From a bacterium (GTDB taxonomy: Bacteria > Bacillota > Bacilli > Lactobacillales > Streptococcaceae), in the NCBI GenBank assembly GCA_905221325.1, contig CAJNCS010000003.1, forward strand, positions 62,001 to 126,000: 64,000 nt of DNA, in the 5' to 3' direction. The translations under genes were made by a program, and so were the position numbers. Below the pieces are notes generated by a model. That model ran no database searches. It had not been told where the DNA came from and saw only the letters and a list, made by a program, of their open reading frames with translations. Every line of letters starts with the position of its first letter. Within the stretch, counting starts at the first letter, position 1. Below, piece after piece: positions 18,788 to 29,541 of the stretch.

Positions 18788-21700
18788 ATGATTGCACAGC
18801 TCGATACCAAGACTGTTTACAGTTTTATGGAAAGTGTGGTTTCGATTGAAAAATATGTACAAACGGCTAAAGACTATGGCTATTCTCACCTTGCTATCAT
18901 GGATGTGGATAATCTCTATGGAGCCTATCACTTTTTAGAAGTGACTCGAAAATATGGAATCCAACCCTTAATTGGTCTTGAAATGAACTTGATTATAGAC
19001 GACAGGGCGATTTCTTTCCGTTTTCTAGCTCTGTCTACTAAAGGTTACCAAGAGTTGATGAAGTTATCCACTTTAAAAATGACTGGACGAAAAAATTGGT
19101 CTGACTTCACCAGTCACCTCGAAGATGTTGCCATTATTGTTCCTTATTTTGAAGGAATCGAACAGCTGGGTTTGGGGCATGATTATTTTATCGGTGTCAG
19201 TCCAGATACTCCTCAAGAGGTCTTTACCAGACCCATTCTTCCACTCTATCAGGTCAACTCTTTTGAAAAAGAAGACCTACAGGTTTTACAAATCTTGTCA
19301 GCAGTCAAGGACAATGTCAGCCTGAGAGAAGTGGATGTGCATTCACAACAAGGGATTTTTTTACCTGCTTCAGATTTAGAAGCTCGATTTAAAAATCGTT
19401 TTCCTCAGGCACTTGCCAATCTCCAGGATTTGATAGAGAATGTAAGCTATCAAATCGACCCAAGTTTAAAACTTCCTCGCTTTAATCCTGAAAGACCAGC
19501 GGTGGAAGAGCTTCGAGCAAGAGCTGAGAAAGGCTTGATTGACAAGGGGCTAACCTCAGCTATCTATCATGAGCGACTGAATGAGGAATTGGCTGTGATT
19601 CATGATATGGGATTTGACGACTATTTTCTTGTAGTTTGGGATTTGCTCCGTTTTGGACGTTCCCAAGGCTACTATATGGGAATGGGGCGTGGTTCTGCTG
19701 TGGGTAGTTTGGTCGCCTACTCACTTGACATCACAGGGATTGATCCGGTTGAAAAGAACTTGATTTTCGAGCGCTTTTTAAATCGTGAGCGCTACACCAT
19801 GCCTGATATCGATATCGACATCCCTGACCTTTATAGACCAGAGTTCATTCGTTATGTTCGTGATCGCTATGGCAGTCAACACGTGGCGCAGATTGTCACT
19901 TATTCGACCTTTGGAGCAAAACAGGCAATTCGTGATGTTTTCAAACGCTATGGCGTTCCAGAGTACGAATTAACAAATATTACGAAAAAAATCAGTTTCC
20001 GAGATACGCTAACGACGGCCTATGAAAAGAATTTGCAATTTAGACAGGTCATCAATAGCAAGATTGAATACCAAAAAGCTTTTGATATTGCTAGAAAGAT
20101 TGAAGGGTATCCTCGTCAGACCTCTATCCATGCTGCAGGAGTCGTCATGAGTGACCAAGATCTGACAGACTATATCCCGCTCAAATATGGTGAGGATATG
20201 CTCATCACCCAGTATGATGCTCATGGTGTTGAAGCTAATGGACTTCTAAAAATGGATTTCCTCGGTTTACGTAACCTGACTTTCGTACAAAAAATGCAGG
20301 AATTACTTGCGGAATCAGAGGGAGTTCATCTTAAAATCGAAGAGATTGATTTGGAAGACGAAGAAACCTTGGCTCTCTTTGCAGCTGGAAATACTAAAGG
20401 TATTTTCCAATTTGAACAACCAGGAGCCATTCGACTCTTGAAACGAGTCAAGCCGCAAGTTTTCGAAGAAGTGGTGGCAACGACATCCCTCAACAGACCA
20501 GGTGCTAGTGATTATATCGATAATTTTGTGGCTCGTAAGCACGGCAAAGAAAAGGTGACGGTGCTGGACCCTGCCTTGGAAGACATCCTGTCATCAACCT
20601 ATGGTATCATGCTCTATCAAGAGCAAGTCATGCAGGTGGCTCAGCGCTTTGGAGGTTTCAGCCTTGGCAAAGCCGATATCCTCAGACGAGCCATGGGTAA
20701 GAAAAATGCTAAAGAGATGCATTTAATGAAGGAAGATTTTATCACAGGAGCTATGAAACTGGGGCATTCAGAAGAAAGGGCCAACCAAGTTTTTGCAGTG
20801 ATGGAAAAGTTTGCAGGTTATGGATTTAATAGATCCCATGCCTATGCTTACTCAGCCCTTGCTTTCCAACTTGCTTATTTTAAAACCCATTATCCTGCTA
20901 TTTTCTTTCAAGTTATGTTGAATTATTCAAGCAGTGATTATATTGTAGATGCTCTTCAGATGGGATTTGATGTAGCGCCTTTAGCCATTAACAGCATTCC
21001 CTATCATGATAAAATCACCCAGAAGACAATCTATCTTGGTTTGAAAGCCATTAAGGGAATGCCGAGAGATTTGTCTTATTGGATCATCGAAAATCGTCCT
21101 TTCTCAAGCATTGAAGATTTCGTCACACGTCTTCCCAAGAATTACAAGAAACTGTCGCTTCTGACGCCTTTGGTTGAACTGGGGCTTTTTGATGAATTTG
21201 ACAAGAATCGCCAGAAAATCTTAGTGAACCTACCAAACTTATTTGTCTTTGTTGAGGAGTTGGGAGGTCTCTTTGCGGATACAAATTATAGTTGGACTGA
21301 AGCTGATGATTTTACAGAGGCAGAGAAATTTTACAAAGAGCAGGAACTGATTGGGGTAGGTATCAGTGCCCATCCTCTCCAGACTCTTGCCAAGCAAGCC
21401 CTATATCCGACGACGCCAATCACTAATCTAACCGAGGGAGCTCAAGCCACTCTCCTAGTTGAAGTTCAAAAGATTAAAGTGATTCGAACCAAGAAAGGCG
21501 AGAGTATGGCTTTTCTACAGGTTCATGATAGTAAGTCTCGGATGGATGTAACTGTATTTTCAGACCAATATAGAAAATTTGCTTCCATTTTATCCGAAGG
21601 GAAATTTTACTATATCAATGGTAAAGTTCAATCTCGAGATGGCCGTCTGCAAATGATTGCACAAGATTTGAAAGAAGCAGTGGCGGAACGATTCTGGATT

Positions 21701-21889
21701 CAAGTTAAAAATCATGAAAATGATAAAGAAATTTCAAATATTCTAGAACAATACAAAGGCCCAATCCCTGTCATTATCAGGTATGAAGAGGAACAAAAAA
21801 CGGTTGTTTCTACACAACATTTTGTAAGAAAAGATTCTGCTCTAGAGGAAAAATTAGAGGGAATTGCTATGAAAACGATTTATCGCTAA
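18788..21889 (+). CDS. dnaE: DNA polymerase III alpha subunit DnaE
   Basis: The second replicative polymerase of Firmicutes, which extends RNA primers before PolC takes over. 1033 residues, typical for DnaE without proofreading domain. Seen: N-terminal PHP domain ('YSHLAIMDVDNLYGAYHF'), catalytic palm 'YYMGMGRGSAVGSLVAYSLDI' near 300-320 and 'MPDIDIDIPD' (catalytic aspartates, near 340), tandem HhH region 'YGFNRSHAYAYSALAFQLAYFK' near 680, and a C-terminal OB fold ('MDVTVFSDQYRKF'). AAGGGGGAG precedes the ATG. Confidence 0.97.
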   Translation: MIAQLDTKTVYSFMESVVSIEKYVQTAKDYGYSHLAIMDVDNLYGAYHFLEVTRKYGIQPLIGLEMNLIIDDRAISFRFLALSTKGYQELMKLSTLKMTGRKNWSDFTSHLEDVAIIVPYFEGIEQLGLGHDYFIGVSPDTPQEVFTRPILPLYQVNSFEKEDLQVLQILSAVKDNVSLREVDVHSQQGIFLPASDLEARFKNRFPQALANLQDLIENVSYQIDPSLKLPRFNPERPAVEELRARAEKGLIDKGLTSAIYHERLNEELAVIHDMGFDDYFLVVWDLLRFGRSQGYYMGMGRGSAVGSLVAYSLDITGIDPVEKNLIFERFLNRERYTMPDIDIDIPDLYRPEFIRYVRDRYGSQHVAQIVTYSTFGAKQAIRDVFKRYGVPEYELTNITKKISFRDTLTTAYEKNLQFRQVINSKIEYQKAFDIARKIEGYPRQTSIHAAGVVMSDQDLTDYIPLKYGEDMLITQYDAHGVEANGLLKMDFLGLRNLTFVQKMQELLAESEGVHLKIEEIDLEDEETLALFAAGNTKGIFQFEQPGAIRLLKRVKPQVFEEVVATTSLNRPGASDYIDNFVARKHGKEKVTVLDPALEDILSSTYGIMLYQEQVMQVAQRFGGFSLGKADILRRAMGKKNAKEMHLMKEDFITGAMKLGHSEERANQVFAVMEKFAGYGFNRSHAYAYSALAFQLAYFKTHYPAIFFQVMLNYSSSDYIVDALQMGFDVAPLAINSIPYHDKITQKTIYLGLKAIKGMPRDLSYWIIENRPFSSIEDFVTRLPKNYKKLSLLTPLVELGLFDEFDKNRQKILVNLPNLFVFVEELGGLFADTNYSWTEADDFTEAEKFYKEQELIGVGISAHPLQTLAKQALYPTTPITNLTEGAQATLLVEVQKIKVIRTKKGESMAFLQVHDSKSRMDVTVFSDQYRKFASILSEGKFYYINGKVQSRDGRLQMIAQDLKEAVAERFWIQVKNHENDKEISNILEQYKGPIPVIIRYEEEQKTVVSTQHFVRKDSALEEKLEGIAMKTIYR

Positions 21890-21904
21890 AAATACGGAAA
21901 ATAG

Positions 21905-22978
<1,074 letters not shown>

Positions 22979-23042
22979 TCAACTTTTATTAATCTAGTAA
23001 AATGACCAAAAGGTCGAATTATATAAAGGAGTCACAAAAATC

Positions 23043-24548
23043 ATGAACAAACGTGTAAAAATCGTTGCAACTTTGGGTCCTGCGGTAGAAATCCGTGGTG
23101 GTAAAAAATTCGGTGATGACGGATACTGGGGAGAAAAACTTGACGTTGAAGCTTCAGCTCAAAATATTGCTAAGTTGATCGAAGCTGGTGCAAATACTTT
23201 CCGTTTCAATTTCTCACACGGTGACCACCAAGAACAAGGTGAGCGTATGGCAACTGTTAAACTTGCTGAAAAACTTGCTGGTAAGAAGGTTGGTTTCCTT
23301 CTTGATACAAAAGGTCCAGAAATCCGTACTGAATTGTTCGAAGGTGACGCAAAAGAGTATTCATACACAACAGGTGAAAAAATCCGTGTTGCAACTAAAC
23401 AAGGTATCAAATCAACTCGTGAAGTGATTGCTTTGAACATTGCTGGTGCCCTTGATATCTACGATGATGTTGAAGTTGGTCACCAAGTTTTGGTTGACGA
23501 TGGTAAACTTGGTCTTCGTGTTTTCGCAAAAGATGATGATACTCGTGAATTTGAAGTAGTCGTTGAAAATGACGGTATCATTGCTAAGCAGAAAGGTGTA
23601 AACATCCCTAACACTAAAATTCCTTTCCCAGCACTTGCTGAGCGCGATAACGATGATATCCGTTTCGGTCTTGAACAAGGTATCAACTTCATCGCGATTT
23701 CATTCGTACGTACTGCAAAAGACGTCGACGAAGTTCGTGCAATCTGTGAAGAAACTGGAAACGGGCATGTTCAATTGTTTGCTAAAATCGAAAACCAACA
23801 AGGTATCGACAACTTGGATGAAATCATCGAAGCTGCTGACGGTATCATGATCGCCCGTGGTGACATGGGTATCGAAGTACCATTCGAAATGGTTCCAGTT
23901 TACCAAAAAATGATTATCACTAAAGTGAACGCAGCAGGTAAAGTTGTTATCACAGCAACAAACATGCTTGAAACCATGACTGAAAAACCACGTGCAACTC
24001 GTTCAGAAGTATCAGACGTATTCAACGCTGTTATCGATGGAACTGACGCTACAATGCTTTCAGGTGAGTCTGCAAATGGTAAATACCCACTTGAGTCAGT
24101 AACAACAATGGCTACTATCGATAAGAATGCTCAAACCCTATTGAAAGAATACGGTCGTTTGTCATCAGTTAACTTGCCACGTAATTCTAAGACTGAAGTT
24201 ATGGCATCAGCTGTTAAGGATGCAACTAACTCAATGAATATCAAGTTGATTGTTACCCTTACTAAAACTGGTCACACTGCACGCTTGATTTCTAAATACC
24301 GTCCAGATGCAGATATCTTGGCAATCACTTTCGACGAATTGACTCAGCGTGGATTGATGTTGAACTGGGGTGTTATCCCAGTAGCAACTGAACGTCCATC
24401 AAACACTGATGATATGTTCGAACTTGCTGAAAATATTGCAGTAGAACAAGGTTTGGTAGAGTCTGGTGACGATATCGTTATCGTTGCAGGTGTACCGCTT
24501 GGAGAAGCTGTCCGTACAAACACAATGCGTATCCGTACAGTACGTTAA
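23043..24548 (+). CDS. pyk: Pyruvate kinase
   Basis: Last ATP-yielding step of glycolysis (PEP to pyruvate), 501 residues. Seen: 'RVKIVATLGPA' at the start, 'NTFRFNFSHGDH', 'GFLLDTKGPEIRT', 'AKIENQQGIDNLDEII', 'MIARGDMGIEVP', 'TDATMLSGESANGKYPL'. Start ATG 23043 follows AAAGGAGTC. Codon use is strongly biased. Cotranscribed with pfkA; a terminator follows. No anomaly. Confidence 0.98.
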   Translation: MNKRVKIVATLGPAVEIRGGKKFGDDGYWGEKLDVEASAQNIAKLIEAGANTFRFNFSHGDHQEQGERMATVKLAEKLAGKKVGFLLDTKGPEIRTELFEGDAKEYSYTTGEKIRVATKQGIKSTREVIALNIAGALDIYDDVEVGHQVLVDDGKLGLRVFAKDDDTREFEVVVENDGIIAKQKGVNIPNTKIPFPALAERDNDDIRFGLEQGINFIAISFVRTAKDVDEVRAICEETGNGHVQLFAKIENQQGIDNLDEIIEAADGIMIARGDMGIEVPFEMVPVYQKMIITKVNAAGKVVITATNMLETMTEKPRATRSEVSDVFNAVIDGTDATMLSGESANGKYPLESVTTMATIDKNAQTLLKEYGRLSSVNLPRNSKTEVMASAVKDATNSMNIKLIVTLTKTGHTARLISKYRPDADILAITFDELTQRGLMLNWGVIPVATERPSNTDDMFELAENIAVEQGLVESGDDIVIVAGVPLGEAVRTNTMRIRTVR

Positions 24549-24563
24549 TCTAAACATTTAAAA

Positions 24564-24607
24564 GCCTATCATACCAAGCTTTTGTGCTTGTGTGATGGGT
24601 CTTTTTT
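24564..24607 (+). terminator. Intrinsic terminator after pyk
   Basis: Long stem CCTATCATACCAAGC / GCTTGTGTGATGGG with one bulge and a G-U, followed by CTTTTTT. Confidence 0.85.
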
Positions 24608-24671
24608 CTATCTTAGAAGATAAAAAGAGAGTGATTTTTATTAAACAGAAATGGGAAAAATAGGAGAACTA

Positions 24672-24680
24672 TGGTATAAT
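24672..24680 (+). promoter_or_regulatory. Extended -10 promoter for murA
   Basis: TGGTATAAT 42 nt before the chosen murA start. Confidence 0.75.
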
Positions 24681-24722
24681 AGAGTGTAGAGACCTTTTTA
24701 GTAAATTTTGAAAGAGTATAAC

Positions 24723-25982
24723 ATGAGAAAAATTGTCATCAATGGTGGACATCCATTGCAAGGTGAGATCACCATTAGCGGTGCTAAGAATAGTGTTGTA
24801 GCATTAATTCCTGCTATTATACTGGCAGATGATGTTGTCACTTTGGATTGTGTCCCGGATATTTCAGACGTTGCTAGTCTTGTAGAAATTATGGAAATCA
24901 TGGGAGCAAAAGTAAAACGCTACGATGATGTTTTGGAGATTGATCCTAGAGGTGTTCAGAATATTCCAATGCCTTATGGCAAGATCAATAGCTTGCGTGC
25001 TTCTTATTATTTCTACGGAAGTCTTTTAGGTCGCTTTGGTGAAGCTACAGTTGGACTTCCTGGTGGATGTGATCTGGGACCTCGTCCGATTGACCTTCAC
25101 TTAAAAGCCTTTGAAGCTATGGGAGCCAAAGTGAGCTACGAAGGAGACAATATGAATTTATCTGCCCAAGGTACGGGGCTTCATGGCGCAAGTATTTACA
25201 TGGATACCGTCAGCGTTGGTGCAACGATTAACACCATGATTGCTGCAGTAAAAGCTAAGGGACGTACTGTCATTGAAAATGCGGCTCGTGAACCGGAAAT
25301 TATCGATGTTGCTACCCTTTTGAACAACATGGGGGCTCATATTCGTGGTGCAGGGACTGATATTATCATTATTGATGGTGTCGAGAAACTTCATGGAACG
25401 CGTCACCAAGTAATCCCAGATCGTATCGAAGCTGGAACCTATATTTCACTTGCTGCAGCGGTTGGTAAAGGAATCCGTATTAACAATGTTCTCTATGAGC
25501 ATTTAGAAGGTTTTATCGCCAAACTAGAGGAAATGGGCGTTCGCATGACAGTCTCTGAGGATAGTATCTTCGTTGAAGAACAGTCTGATTTGAAGGCCAT
25601 CAATATTAAAACTGCCCCCTATCCAGGATTTGCAACGGATTTACAACAACCAATCACACCACTTTTATTAACTGCTCAAGGTCGTGGTACTATTATTGAT
25701 ACCATTTATGAAAAACGTGTCAACCATGTCTTTGAATTAGCAAAAATGGATGCAGATATTGCGACTACAAATGACCATATTTTCTACACTGGTGGACGAA
25801 TTCTACAAGGTGCCAAGGTGAAAGCTACAGATCTTCGTGCTGGTGCTGCACTTGTGATCGCTGGTTTGATGGCTCAAGGCCAGACTGAAATTACAAATAT
25901 TGAGTTTATCCTTCGTGGTTACTCAGATATTATTGAAAAATTGCGTAGTCTTGGAGCGGACATTACACTCGTTGAAGACTAA
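24723..25982 (+). CDS. murA: UDP-N-acetylglucosamine 1-carboxyvinyltransferase
   Basis: First committed step of peptidoglycan synthesis: transfers enolpyruvyl from PEP to UDP-GlcNAc. 419 residues from ATG 24723; the in-frame TTG 24708 would add MKEYN and is less likely. Seen: '[22 protein letters not shown]' (split), fosfomycin-target loop '[20 protein letters not shown]' with the active-site cysteine, '[14 protein letters not shown]', '[16 protein letters not shown]'. Streptococci carry two such enzymes; the GNAT-spxR-map neighbourhood matches the pneumococcal MurA (MurA2) locus from memory. Confidence 0.94.
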   Translation: MRKIVINGGHPLQGEITISGAKNSVVALIPAIILADDVVTLDCVPDISDVASLVEIMEIMGAKVKRYDDVLEIDPRGVQNIPMPYGKINSLRASYYFYGSLLGRFGEATVGLPGGCDLGPRPIDLHLKAFEAMGAKVSYEGDNMNLSAQGTGLHGASIYMDTVSVGATINTMIAAVKAKGRTVIENAAREPEIIDVATLLNNMGAHIRGAGTDIIIIDGVEKLHGTRHQVIPDRIEAGTYISLAAAVGKGIRINNVLYEHLEGFIAKLEEMGVRMTVSEDSIFVEEQSDLKAINIKTAPYPGFATDLQQPITPLLLTAQGRGTIIDTIYEKRVNHVFELAKMDADIATTNDHIFYTGGRILQGAKVKATDLRAGAALVIAGLMAQGQTEITNIEFILRGYSDIIEKLRSLGADITLVED

Positions 25983-25997
25983 ACCGTTGAGGTAATT

Positions 25998-26549
25998 ATG
26001 AATATTTGGACCAAATTAGCAATGTTTTCTTTCTTTGAAACGGAACGCTTGTATTTGCGTCCTTTCTTTTTTAGTGACAGTCAAGCGTTTTACGATATTG
26101 CTTCAAATCCGAAAAATCTGCAGTTTATTTTTCCCAGTCAAGCAAGTTTGGAAGAAAGTCAGTACGCTCTTGCCAACTATTTTATGAAGGCTCCTCTAGG
26201 TGTCTGGGCAATTTGTAGCCAAGACAATCAGGAAATGATTGGTTCCATCAAGTTTGAAAAAATAGACGAAATCAAAAAAGAAGCAGAAATTGGATATTTC
26301 TTAAGGAAGGATTCTTGGTCACAAGGTTTTATGACAGAAGTGGTTACCAAGCTATGTCAGCTTTCATTTGAAGAATTTGGCATAAAACAATTATCCATTA
26401 TCACCCATTTGGAAAATGAGGCTAGCCAAAAAGTGGCTCAAAAAGCAGGTTTTAGTCTCTTTCGCCAATTCAAGGGGAGTGACCGCTATACTCGTAAAAT
26501 GAGAGACTACCTTGAATTTCGATACATAAAAGGAGAATTCAATGAGTAA
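25998..26549 (+). CDS. GNAT-family N-acetyltransferase (RimJ/RimL type)
   Basis: 183-residue acetyltransferase fold of the Acetyltransf_3 type: 'FETERLYLRPFFFSD' near the start, 'AEIGYFLRKDSWSQGFMTEVV' around residues 95-115 (acetyl-CoA loop Q/R-x-x-G region) and 'ENEASQKVAQKAGF' around 145-158. GAGGTAATT precedes ATG 25998. It lies 15 nt after murA and overlaps spxR by 8 nt, so the three are probably one transcript. The substrate cannot be read; RimJ/RimL relatives acetylate protein N-termini or small amines. Confidence 0.85.
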   Translation: MNIWTKLAMFSFFETERLYLRPFFFSDSQAFYDIASNPKNLQFIFPSQASLEESQYALANYFMKAPLGVWAICSQDNQEMIGSIKFEKIDEIKKEAEIGYFLRKDSWSQGFMTEVVTKLCQLSFEEFGIKQLSIITHLENEASQKVAQKAGFSLFRQFKGSDRYTRKMRDYLEFRYIKGEFNE

Positions 26550-27819
26550 ACACCAAGAAATCTTAAGTTATCTGGAAGAGTTACCAATAGGAAAACGTGT
26601 CAGCGTTCGTAGTATTTCCAATCACTTGGGTGTTAGTGATGGAACGGCTTATCGTGCTATTAAAGAAGCTGAAAATCGTGGAATTGTAGAAACCCGTCCT
26701 CGTAGTGGAACCATTCGTGTCAAATCTCAGAAAGTGGCTATTGAGCGACTAACCTATGCTGAAATTGCAGAAGTCACCTCCTCTGAAGTTTTAGCTGGTC
26801 AGGAAGGGCTGGAGAGAGAGTTTAGCAAATTCTCCATTGGGGCTATGACAGAGCAAAATATCCTGTCTTATCTCCATGATGGCGGTCTTTTGATTGTAGG
26901 TGACCGTACTCGCATTCAACTTTTAGCTCTGGAAAATGAAAATGCGGTGCTTGTAACGGGTGGTTTTCATGTGCACGAGGATGTACTAGCTCTTGCCAAT
27001 AAAAAGGGTATTCCTGTTTTACGAAGCAAGCATGATACTTTTACAGTGGCGACCATGATCAATAGAGCTTTGTCAAATGTGCAGATTAAGACAGATATTT
27101 TAACAGTTGAAAAGCTCTATCGTCCCAGTCATGAGTATGGTTTTTTGAGAGAAACCGATACAGTTAAAGACTATCTAGACTTGGTACGCAAGAATCGAAG
27201 TAGTCGTTTCCCAGTTATTAACCAACACCAAGTGGTTGTGGGTGTTGTTACCATGCGTGATGCAGGAGACAAATCACCCAGTACGACGATTGATAAGGTG
27301 ATGACGCGCAGCATTTTCGTAACAGGCTTAGCGACCAATATTGCCAATGTCAGTCAACGGATGATAGCAGAAGACTTTGAGATGGTTCCGGTAGTGAGAA
27401 GCAATCAAACTTTGCTCGGAGTTGTAACGAGACGAGATGTCATGGATAAGATGAGTCGCTCTCAGGTTTCGGCTTTGCCGACTTTTTCAGAGCAAATCGG
27501 TCAAAAGTTGTCTTATCATCACGACGAAGTTGTGATTACAGTTGAGCCCTTTATGCTTGAGAAGAACGGAGTTTTGGCAAATGGTGTTCTTGCTGAAATT
27601 TTAACTCACATGACACAGGATTTGGTGGCAAATAGCAGACGCAATCTCATCATCGAGCAGATGCTAATTTACTTCTTACAAGCTGTTCAGATAGATGATA
27701 CTTTGCGGATTCAGGCACGTATTATTCACCACACGAGACGCTCAGCCATTATTGATTATGATATTTATCATGGTCATCAAATTGTATCAAAAGCAAACGT
27801 TACAGTCAAAATCAATTAG
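26542..27819 (+). CDS. spxR: CBS-HotDog regulator SpxR
   Basis: 425-residue regulator. Domains in order: winged-helix HTH (1-65, 'VSVRSISNHLGVSDGTAYRAIKEAE'), DRTGG domain (about 75-185, including 'LLIVGDRTRIQLLAL'), a CBS pair (about 190-310; 'FPVINQHQVVVGVVTMRDA', 'VPVVRSNQTLLGVVTRRDV') and a C-terminal HotDog thioesterase-like fold (about 315-425). In pneumococcus the protein with this architecture regulates spxB, the pyruvate oxidase that makes hydrogen peroxide; the CBS pair is thought to sense nucleotides. Overlaps the GNAT gene and precedes map by 15 nt. GGAGAATTC precedes the ATG. Confidence 0.9.
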   Translation: MSKHQEILSYLEELPIGKRVSVRSISNHLGVSDGTAYRAIKEAENRGIVETRPRSGTIRVKSQKVAIERLTYAEIAEVTSSEVLAGQEGLEREFSKFSIGAMTEQNILSYLHDGGLLIVGDRTRIQLLALENENAVLVTGGFHVHEDVLALANKKGIPVLRSKHDTFTVATMINRALSNVQIKTDILTVEKLYRPSHEYGFLRETDTVKDYLDLVRKNRSSRFPVINQHQVVVGVVTMRDAGDKSPSTTIDKVMTRSIFVTGLATNIANVSQRMIAEDFEMVPVVRSNQTLLGVVTRRDVMDKMSRSQVSALPTFSEQIGQKLSYHHDEVVITVEPFMLEKNGVLANGVLAEILTHMTQDLVANSRRNLIIEQMLIYFLQAVQIDDTLRIQARIIHHTRRSAIIDYDIYHGHQIVSKANVTVKIN

Positions 27820-27834
27820 AATCTAGGAGAAAAA

Positions 27835-28695
27835 ATGATAACTTTAAAATCAGCACGTGAAATCGAAGCCATGGACAAGGCTGGTGATTTCCTAGCTAGT
27901 ATCCATATCGGCTTACGTGATTTAATTAAGCCTGGCGTGGATATGTGGGAAGTTGAAGAGTATGTTCGTCGACGTTGTAAAGAGGAGAATTTCCTTCCTC
28001 TACAGATTGGCGTGGATGGCGCAGTCATGGATTATCCCTATGCCACTTGTTGCTCTCTCAACGACGAAGTAGCTCACGCCTTCCCACGTCATTACATCTT
28101 GAAAGATGGCGATTTACTCAAGGTTGACATGGTTCTAGGCGGTCCGATTTCCAAATCAGACCTCAATGTATCTAAACTCAACTTCAATAATGTTGAGCAA
28201 ATGAAAATATACACCCAAAGTTATACTGGCGGTTTAGCGGACTCATGTTGGGCTTATGCGGTTGGTACACCGTCTGAAGAAGTGAAAAATCTGATGGACG
28301 TAACCAAGGAAGCTATGTATATAGGGATTGAGCAAGCTGTGGTCGGCAATCGTATCGGTGATATCGGTGCAGCAATTCAGGAATATGCCGAAAGTCGCGG
28401 TTACGGTGTCGTACGTGATTTGGTTGGTCACGGTGTCGGTCCAACTATGCATGAAGAACCAATGGTTCCTAACTACGGTATTGCAGGCCGTGGACTCCGT
28501 CTCCGTGAAGGAATGGTACTAACCATTGAACCCATGATCAATACTGGTGACTGGGAAATTGATACAGATATGAAGACTGGCTGGGCTCATAAGACCATTG
28601 ATGGTGGTCTATCGTGCCAATATGAACACCAGTTCGTGATTACCAAAGATGGACCTGTTATCTTGACCAGTCAAGGTGAAGAAGGAACTTATTAA
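27835..28695 (+). CDS. map: Methionine aminopeptidase (streptococcal insert type)
   Basis: Removes initiator methionine; two-metal type I enzyme. 286 residues, longer than the roughly 250 of Bacillus or E. coli. The first two metal ligands are D98 ('KVDMV') and D136 ('GLADSCW'), 38 apart instead of the canonical 11, so there is a 27-residue insert rich in Ser, Asn and Lys (about 103-130). Further ligands: His in 'LVGHGVG', Glu in 'LTIEPM', Glu in 'YEHQFVIT'. The insert is a published property of streptococcal MetAPs. AGGAGAAAA precedes the ATG. Confidence 0.95.
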   Translation: MITLKSAREIEAMDKAGDFLASIHIGLRDLIKPGVDMWEVEEYVRRRCKEENFLPLQIGVDGAVMDYPYATCCSLNDEVAHAFPRHYILKDGDLLKVDMVLGGPISKSDLNVSKLNFNNVEQMKIYTQSYTGGLADSCWAYAVGTPSEEVKNLMDVTKEAMYIGIEQAVVGNRIGDIGAAIQEYAESRGYGVVRDLVGHGVGPTMHEEPMVPNYGIAGRGLRLREGMVLTIEPMINTGDWEIDTDMKTGWAHKTIDGGLSCQYEHQFVITKDGPVILTSQGEEGTY

Positions 28696-28700
28696 AATGA

Positions 28701-28721
28701 AAGGAGCTTAGCTCCTTTTTT
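28701..28721 (+). terminator. Intrinsic terminator after map
   Basis: AAGGAGC / GCTCCTT, 3-nt loop, followed by T-run. Closes the murA-GNAT-spxR-map transcript. Confidence 0.85.
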
Positions 28722-28821
28722 GTTTCAAGTTTAGATAAAATAGACAAGCGTAGCAAAGTTGTCACAAATTTTTTCTTTTGTAGTAAAATAAGATTAGAAT
28801 TTTGTGAAAGTAGGTAATTCG

Positions 28822-29529
28822 TTGGAGTCGATTATATTTCTAGTATCCGTTTTTTTAGCTGGCATACTGTCTTTCTTTTCACCTTGCATCTTCCCTTTGC
28901 TACCTGTCTATGCTGGTATTCTGCTAGATAATCAGGGAAATTCGAAAAGCTTTCGCTTTTTTGGAAGAGACGTTGCATGGTCTGGTTTAATTCGAACCTT
29001 GTGCTTTATTGCAGGAATCTCCCTCATTTTCTTTATTTTGGGATTTGGAGCTGGATTCCTAGGGCACATGCTCTATGCAGACTGGTTTCGTTATGCTATG
29101 GGAATAGTCATTATTCTTTTAGGACTTCATCAGATGGAAATCTTGCATTTTAATAAACTGGAGGTTCAAAAGACAGTCACCTTCAAAAAATCACAGTCGA
29201 ATCACTATCTGTCAGCCTTCTTGCTTGGGATAACCTTTAGTTTTGGTTGGACCCCTTGCATCGGACCGGTTTTAAGTTCGGTCTTGGCACTTGCAGCTTC
29301 AGGAGGCAATGGTGCTTGGCAAGGAGCTATACTAACCTTAGTTTACACATTGGGAATGGCCCTTCCTTTCATTGTTTTGGCCTTGGCTTCGGGCTGGATT
29401 ATGCCCTATTTTAGTAAATTAAAACCCCATATGATTCTACTAAAGAAAATTGGGGGAGCTTTGATTATTTTGATGGGATTGTTATTAATGCTAGGGCAGC
29501 TAAATGCCTTGTCAGGAATTCTTGGATAA
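28822..29529 (+). CDS. ccdA: CcdA-type thiol-disulfide transporter
   Basis: Polytopic membrane protein of the CcdA/DsbD-beta family that moves reducing power from cytoplasmic thioredoxin to extracellular thiol proteins. 235 residues from TTG 28822, with AGG 8-10 nt upstream; an in-frame GTG at 28804 would add six residues but has no ribosome-binding site. The two redox cysteines are visible: C22 in 'FFSPCIFPLLP' and one in 'GWTPCIGPVLS' about 120 residues later. It is followed after 12 nt by its likely partner, an extracellular thioredoxin lipoprotein. Confidence 0.88.
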   Translation: MESIIFLVSVFLAGILSFFSPCIFPLLPVYAGILLDNQGNSKSFRFFGRDVAWSGLIRTLCFIAGISLIFFILGFGAGFLGHMLYADWFRYAMGIVIILLGLHQMEILHFNKLEVQKTVTFKKSQSNHYLSAFLLGITFSFGWTPCIGPVLSSVLALAASGGNGAWQGAILTLVYTLGMALPFIVLALASGWIMPYFSKLKPHMILLKKIGGALIILMGLLLMLGQLNALSGILG

Positions 29530-29541
29530 AAGGAGAAAAAG

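Noticed and set aside
23004..23015. Hairpin GACC-AAAA-GGTC between pfkA and pyk
   Set aside because: Four base pairs without a T-run; no support for a regulatory role.
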